A stretch of 15,545 bases of DNA from an uncultured Oxalobacteraceae bacterium (GTDB lineage: Bacteria; Pseudomonadota; Gammaproteobacteria; Burkholderiales; Burkholderiaceae). How positions within the stretch are numbered: the stretch's first letter is position 1; every line of letters starts with the position of its first letter. Shown piece after piece: positions 12,714 to 15,545 of the stretch. The translations under genes were made by a program, and so were the position numbers. The stretch covers positions 1-15,545 of the forward strand of contig CAMLHI010000024.1 of assembly GCA_946479705.1 (NCBI GenBank), in the 5' to 3' direction. The notes beneath the pieces are model-generated. The model did no database searches. It worked only from the letters and a program-made list of their open reading frames with translations, and was not told where the DNA came from.

Positions 12714-15110
12714 TTAGTTGCGCACGGGCTTACCGGTCTGCATCATGCCCATGATCCGCTCCTGCGTTTTCGGGTGGTTCAGCAGTTCGAGGAAGGCGCT
12801 GCGCTCCTTGTCGAGGAACCACTGCTCGTTTACCACGCTGCCCTGGTCGATGTCGCCGCCGGAGACGATGTCGGCGATCATTTCGCCGAGCTTGAAGTCG
12901 TGCGCCGAGATGAAGCCGCCGTCGCGCATGTTCACCAGCTGGGCCTTGATGGTGGCCAGGCCGTAGCGGCCGGTCGCTATCACGGGCTTACGCAGCGGCG
13001 GACGGTAGCCGGCGTCGAACATGGCGCGCGCTTCGACCTTGGCCACGTGCAGCAGCTCGTAGGCGTTAAAGACGATCACGTCGTCGTCCTTCAGGTAGCC
13101 CATGGCCTTGGCTTCCAGCGCCGACTTCGACACATTGGCCATGGCCGCGTTGGTGAAGCCGGTCTTGAGGAAGGCCAGGATGTCGGTGCCCTTGGCTTCG
13201 CTGGCGGCGCGCACAGCCGCTTCCTTCAGGCCGCCGCCGGCAGGCACCAGGCCCACGCCCACTTCGACCAGGCCGATGTAGGATTCGATCGCCGCCACGC
13301 GCTTGGAGGCATGCAGCGCCAGCTCGCAGCCGCCGCCCAATGCCAGCCCGGCTACCGCGGCCACCACCGGAATGTTCGAGTACTTCATGGCCATGAAGGT
13401 GTCCTGCAGTTCCTTGATGACCGGGTCGATGGCCTTGGCCCCGCCCTGCATGAACAGCGGCAGCGCGGCCTGCAGGTCGGCACCGGCCGAGAACGGCCCG
13501 CCTTCGGTGGCGTCCGGATGCCAGATCACCAGGCCCTTGAAGTGCTTCGACGCTTCGTCCATGGCCTTCTGCAGGCCCTTGATGACGCCGTCGCCGATCA
13601 CGTGCATCTTGGTCTTGAAGGAGATGATCAGCACCTCGTCGTCCTGGTGCCAGATGCGTACCGATTCGTCTTCGTGCACGGTGGTGCCGGCCACTTTCGC
13701 ATCCGGTGCGCCGCTGCCGAACACCGGCGCGCGGAAGGGCTGGCGTTCGTACACGGACAGGGTCGAACGCGGCACGTAACTGTTGCCGATGGCCGAGTAC
13801 GAGCCTTCCGGCGTGTGCACGCCCTGCTCCGCCACCGGCGCCTCGAACACCCAGGCCGGCAGCGGCGCGCTGCACAGGGCCTTGCCGGCATCGATGTCTT
13901 CCTTGACCCAGTTGGCGATCTGGGTCCAGCCCGCAGCCTGCCAGGTCTCGAAGGGGCCGACGCTCCAGCCGAAGCCCCAGCGCATGGCGAAGTCGACGTC
14001 GCGCGCGTTGTCGGCGATATCGGCGAGGTGCACGGCGATGTAGTGGAAGGCGTCGCGGAAGATCGCCCACAGGAACTGGGCCTGCGGGTTGGTCGACTCG
14101 CGCATGGCCTTGAATTTCTTGACCGGGTCTTTCTCTTTCAGGATGCGGGCGACGATGTCGGCCGCCTTGCCGCCGCCGGCCACGTACTCGCCGCTGGCGA
14201 AGTCCAGGCGCATGATCTCCTTGCCGACCTTTTTATAGAAGCCGGCGCCGGCCTTCTGGCCCAGCGCGCCGCCGGCCACCAGCTTGGCCAGGATGTCGGG
14301 CGTCTTGTAGAGCGGGAAGAAGGGATCGTTCGGCAGGGTGTCCTGCATGGTCTTGATGACGTGGCCCATGGTGTCCAGCCCGACCACGTCGGCGGTGCGG
14401 AAGGTGCCCGACTTGGCGCGCCCCAGCTTGGCGCCGGTCAGGTCGTCCACCACGTCCACCGACAGGCCGAATTTCTCGGCTTCGTGCATGGTCGCGAGCA
14501 TGCCGAAGATGCCGACGCGGTTGGCGATGAAGTTCGGGGTGTCCTTGGCGCGCACCACGCCCTTGCCGAGGGTGGTGGTGAGGAAGCCTTCGAGCTGGTC
14601 GACGATGGCCGGATTGGTGGCGGCGGTCGGGATCAGCTCGACCAGGTGCATATAACGTGGCGGGTTGAAGAAGTGCACGCCGCAAAAGCGCGCCTTCAAG
14701 CCTTCGTCGAAGCCTTCGGCCAGGGTCGTGATCGACAGGCCCGAGGTGTTGGAGGCGAAGATCGCGTTGGGCGCGATGTGCGGGGCGACCTTCTTGTACA
14801 GGTCGTGTTTCCAGTCCATGCGCTCGGCGATGGCTTCGATGATCAGGTCGCAGCCGGCCAGCACGTCGAGGTTGTCTTCATAGTTGGCGACTTCGATCAG
14901 CGCGGCGTCGTCCTTATTGCCGAGCGGCGCGGGGCTGAGCTTTTTCAGGTTCTCGATGGCGCGCAGGACGATGCCGTTCTTGGCGCCCTCCCTGGCCGGC
15001 AGATCGAACAGCACCACCGGCACGCGCGCATTGACGCAGTGGGCGGCGATCTGCGCGCCCATCACGCCGGCGCCCAGCACGGCGACTTTCTTGACGATGA
15101 AATTGGTCAT
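12714..15110 (-). CDS. 3-hydroxyacyl-CoA dehydrogenase/enoyl-CoA hydratase, FadN-like
   Basis: The 798-aa bifunctional beta-oxidation enzyme hydrates enoyl-CoA and oxidises 3-hydroxyacyl-CoA with NAD+. Its dehydrogenase half comes first: NAD-binding Rossmann motif VAVLGAGVMGAQIAAH (9-24), SNTSGLSITTLA (120-131) and catalytic His146 in GVHFFNPPRYMHLVEL. A second dehydrogenase-type C-terminal domain lies around 340-400. The crotonase half follows at about 490-700, with GGPFSAGADL (near 540), LALGGGCELALHA (near 588) and GLVEVGVGLVPAGGG (near 613-625). This dehydrogenase-then-hydratase order is that of Bacillus FadN and opposite to E. coli FadB. ATG 15108-15110 is preceded by AAGG about 10 bases upstream. 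It lies 19 nt downstream of the acyl-CoA dehydrogenase gene in the same operon. Confidence 0.95.
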   Translation of the reverse strand: MTNFIVKKVAVLGAGVMGAQIAAHCVNARVPVVLFDLPAREGAKNGIVLRAIENLKKLSPAPLGNKDDAALIEVANYEDNLDVLAGCDLIIEAIAERMDWKHDLYKKVAPHIAPNAIFASNTSGLSITTLAEGFDEGLKARFCGVHFFNPPRYMHLVELIPTAATNPAIVDQLEGFLTTTLGKGVVRAKDTPNFIANRVGIFGMLATMHEAEKFGLSVDVVDDLTGAKLGRAKSGTFRTADVVGLDTMGHVIKTMQDTLPNDPFFPLYKTPDILAKLVAGGALGQKAGAGFYKKVGKEIMRLDFASGEYVAGGGKAADIVARILKEKDPVKKFKAMRESTNPQAQFLWAIFRDAFHYIAVHLADIADNARDVDFAMRWGFGWSVGPFETWQAAGWTQIANWVKEDIDAGKALCSAPLPAWVFEAPVAEQGVHTPEGSYSAIGNSYVPRSTLSVYERQPFRAPVFGSGAPDAKVAGTTVHEDESVRIWHQDDEVLIISFKTKMHVIGDGVIKGLQKAMDEASKHFKGLVIWHPDATEGGPFSAGADLQAALPLFMQGGAKAIDPVIKELQDTFMAMKYSNIPVVAAVAGLALGGGCELALHASKRVAAIESYIGLVEVGVGLVPAGGGLKEAAVRAASEAKGTDILAFLKTGFTNAAMANVSKSALEAKAMGYLKDDDVIVFNAYELLHVAKVEARAMFDAGYRPPLRKPVIATGRYGLATIKAQLVNMRDGGFISAHDFKLGEMIADIVSGGDIDQGSVVNEQWFLDKERSAFLELLNHPKTQERIMGMMQTGKPVRN

Positions 15111-15129
15111 GACGTTTATTCCTTGTGTC

Positions 15130-15545
15130 TTAAAACAGGTCGGCGTCGAGCGCCATCAGGTTGGCGGAGCCGGAGCGGGCCTGGCGGATCAGCATGGCGG
15201 TCTCGGGATACAGGCGGCCGAAATAGAAGCGCGCGGTGGCCAGCTTGGCCTTGTAGAAGTTGTCGCCGCTATCCTGCTTGGCCAGGGCCACCTTGGCCAT
15301 CTGGGCGAAGAAGTAGGAGAACACCAGGTGCCCCACCACGCGCAGGTAAGGCACGGCGGCCGCGCCCACCTCGTCCGGGTTCTGGAAGCCCTTCATGCCG
15401 ATTTCCATGGTCAGCTTGGTGACCTTCTCGCCCAGTTCGCCCAGCGGGGTGACGAATTCGGACAGCGATTCATCCAGGCCGTTGTCTTCCACGAAGGCCT
15501 TGATCTTCTCGCCGAACTTGCGCAGCTTGGCGCCGTTGTCCATCA
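15130..15545 (-). CDS. Acyl-CoA dehydrogenase, C-terminal part (runs off the right edge)
   Basis: Only the last 138 or so codons are in the window, ending at TAA 15130-15132 with the frame open to the edge. The helical sequence (GKxRKFGEKIKAFVEDN-like start, then VPYLRVVGHLVFSYFFAQMA and FYKAKLATARFYFGRLYPET) matches the C-terminal extension of large acyl-CoA dehydrogenases (acetyl-CoA dehydrogenase C-terminal-like domain; FadE5-type, about 590-600 aa). The catalytic domain would lie outside the window. It is the first visible gene of the beta-oxidation operon and supplies the first oxidation step. The methionine at 15541-15543 is internal, not a start. Confidence 0.9.
   Translation of the reverse strand, partial: MDNGAKLRKFGEKIKAFVEDNGLDESLSEFVTPLGELGEKVTKLTMEIGMKGFQNPDEVGAAAVPYLRVVGHLVFSYFFAQMAKVALAKQDSGDNFYKAKLATARFYFGRLYPETAMLIRQARSGSANLMALDADLF

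Noticed and set aside
11478..15422. A 1314-codon plus-strand open frame across the beta-oxidation genes
   Set aside because: It is the antisense shadow of three well-recognised minus-strand enzymes in GC-rich DNA. Its product is His/Gly/Arg/Asp-rich with no motif.
1..15545. CRISPR array, tRNA or rRNA genes
   Set aside because: No regularly spaced repeats, cloverleaf-like segments or rRNA signatures were seen on either strand.

Overview
The window looks like chromosomal DNA from a high-GC betaproteobacterium, probably Oxalobacteraceae (Massilia/Duganella/Telluria type). This is inferred from base composition, the style of the chemoreceptor and the fatty-acid oxidation operon; no rRNA or other marker gene confirms it.

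Left flank (1-2481): the last 46 codons of an unidentified plus-strand gene; the N-terminal scrap of a J-domain (DnaJ-like) gene that breaks after about 32 residues; a complete minus-strand methyl-accepting chemotaxis protein; then a non-coding stretch with three tandem copies of a 10-bp repeat. Right flank (10641-15545): a minus-strand beta-oxidation cluster, read from the right edge as acyl-CoA dehydrogenase (3' end only), 3-hydroxyacyl-CoA dehydrogenase/enoyl-CoA hydratase with FadN domain order, thiolase, a strong intrinsic terminator, and an enoyl-CoA hydratase/isomerase.

Between them lies the notable part, an 8-kb plus-strand block with four closely packed genes (2855-10425): an alpha/beta-hydrolase (398 aa); a caspase-like protease with a probable C-terminal iSTAND-type domain (569 aa, ATGA overlap); a MoxR-type AAA+ ATPase (322 aa, 17-nt gap); and a 1225-aa membrane protein (4-nt gap). 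The last has a CoxE-like N-terminus, three predicted membrane helices, a possible degenerate vWA domain, a WFRxGxMPDWLR motif, a WD40-like propeller predicted outside the membrane, and an Ala/Ser/Pro-rich tail. The set resembles the NTP-dependent MoxR/vWA/caspase conflict systems described computationally by the Aravind group. It differs in having a second candidate effector (the hydrolase), no separate vWA gene, and one membrane protein that seems to combine sensor and adaptor. A plausible model is that the propeller senses an envelope signal, the MoxR ATPase remodels the complex, and hydrolase and protease are released or activated. That model is inference.

The block is bracketed by two same-orientation copies of an enoyl-CoA hydratase 3' end. 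The right copy is the end of the intact gene (10646-10739). The left copy is a 92-bp frameshifted remnant with its own stop codon (2483-2574). This suggests that the block was inserted at, or recombined into, the 3' end of that gene. No integrase, transposase, tRNA, rRNA or CRISPR array was seen.
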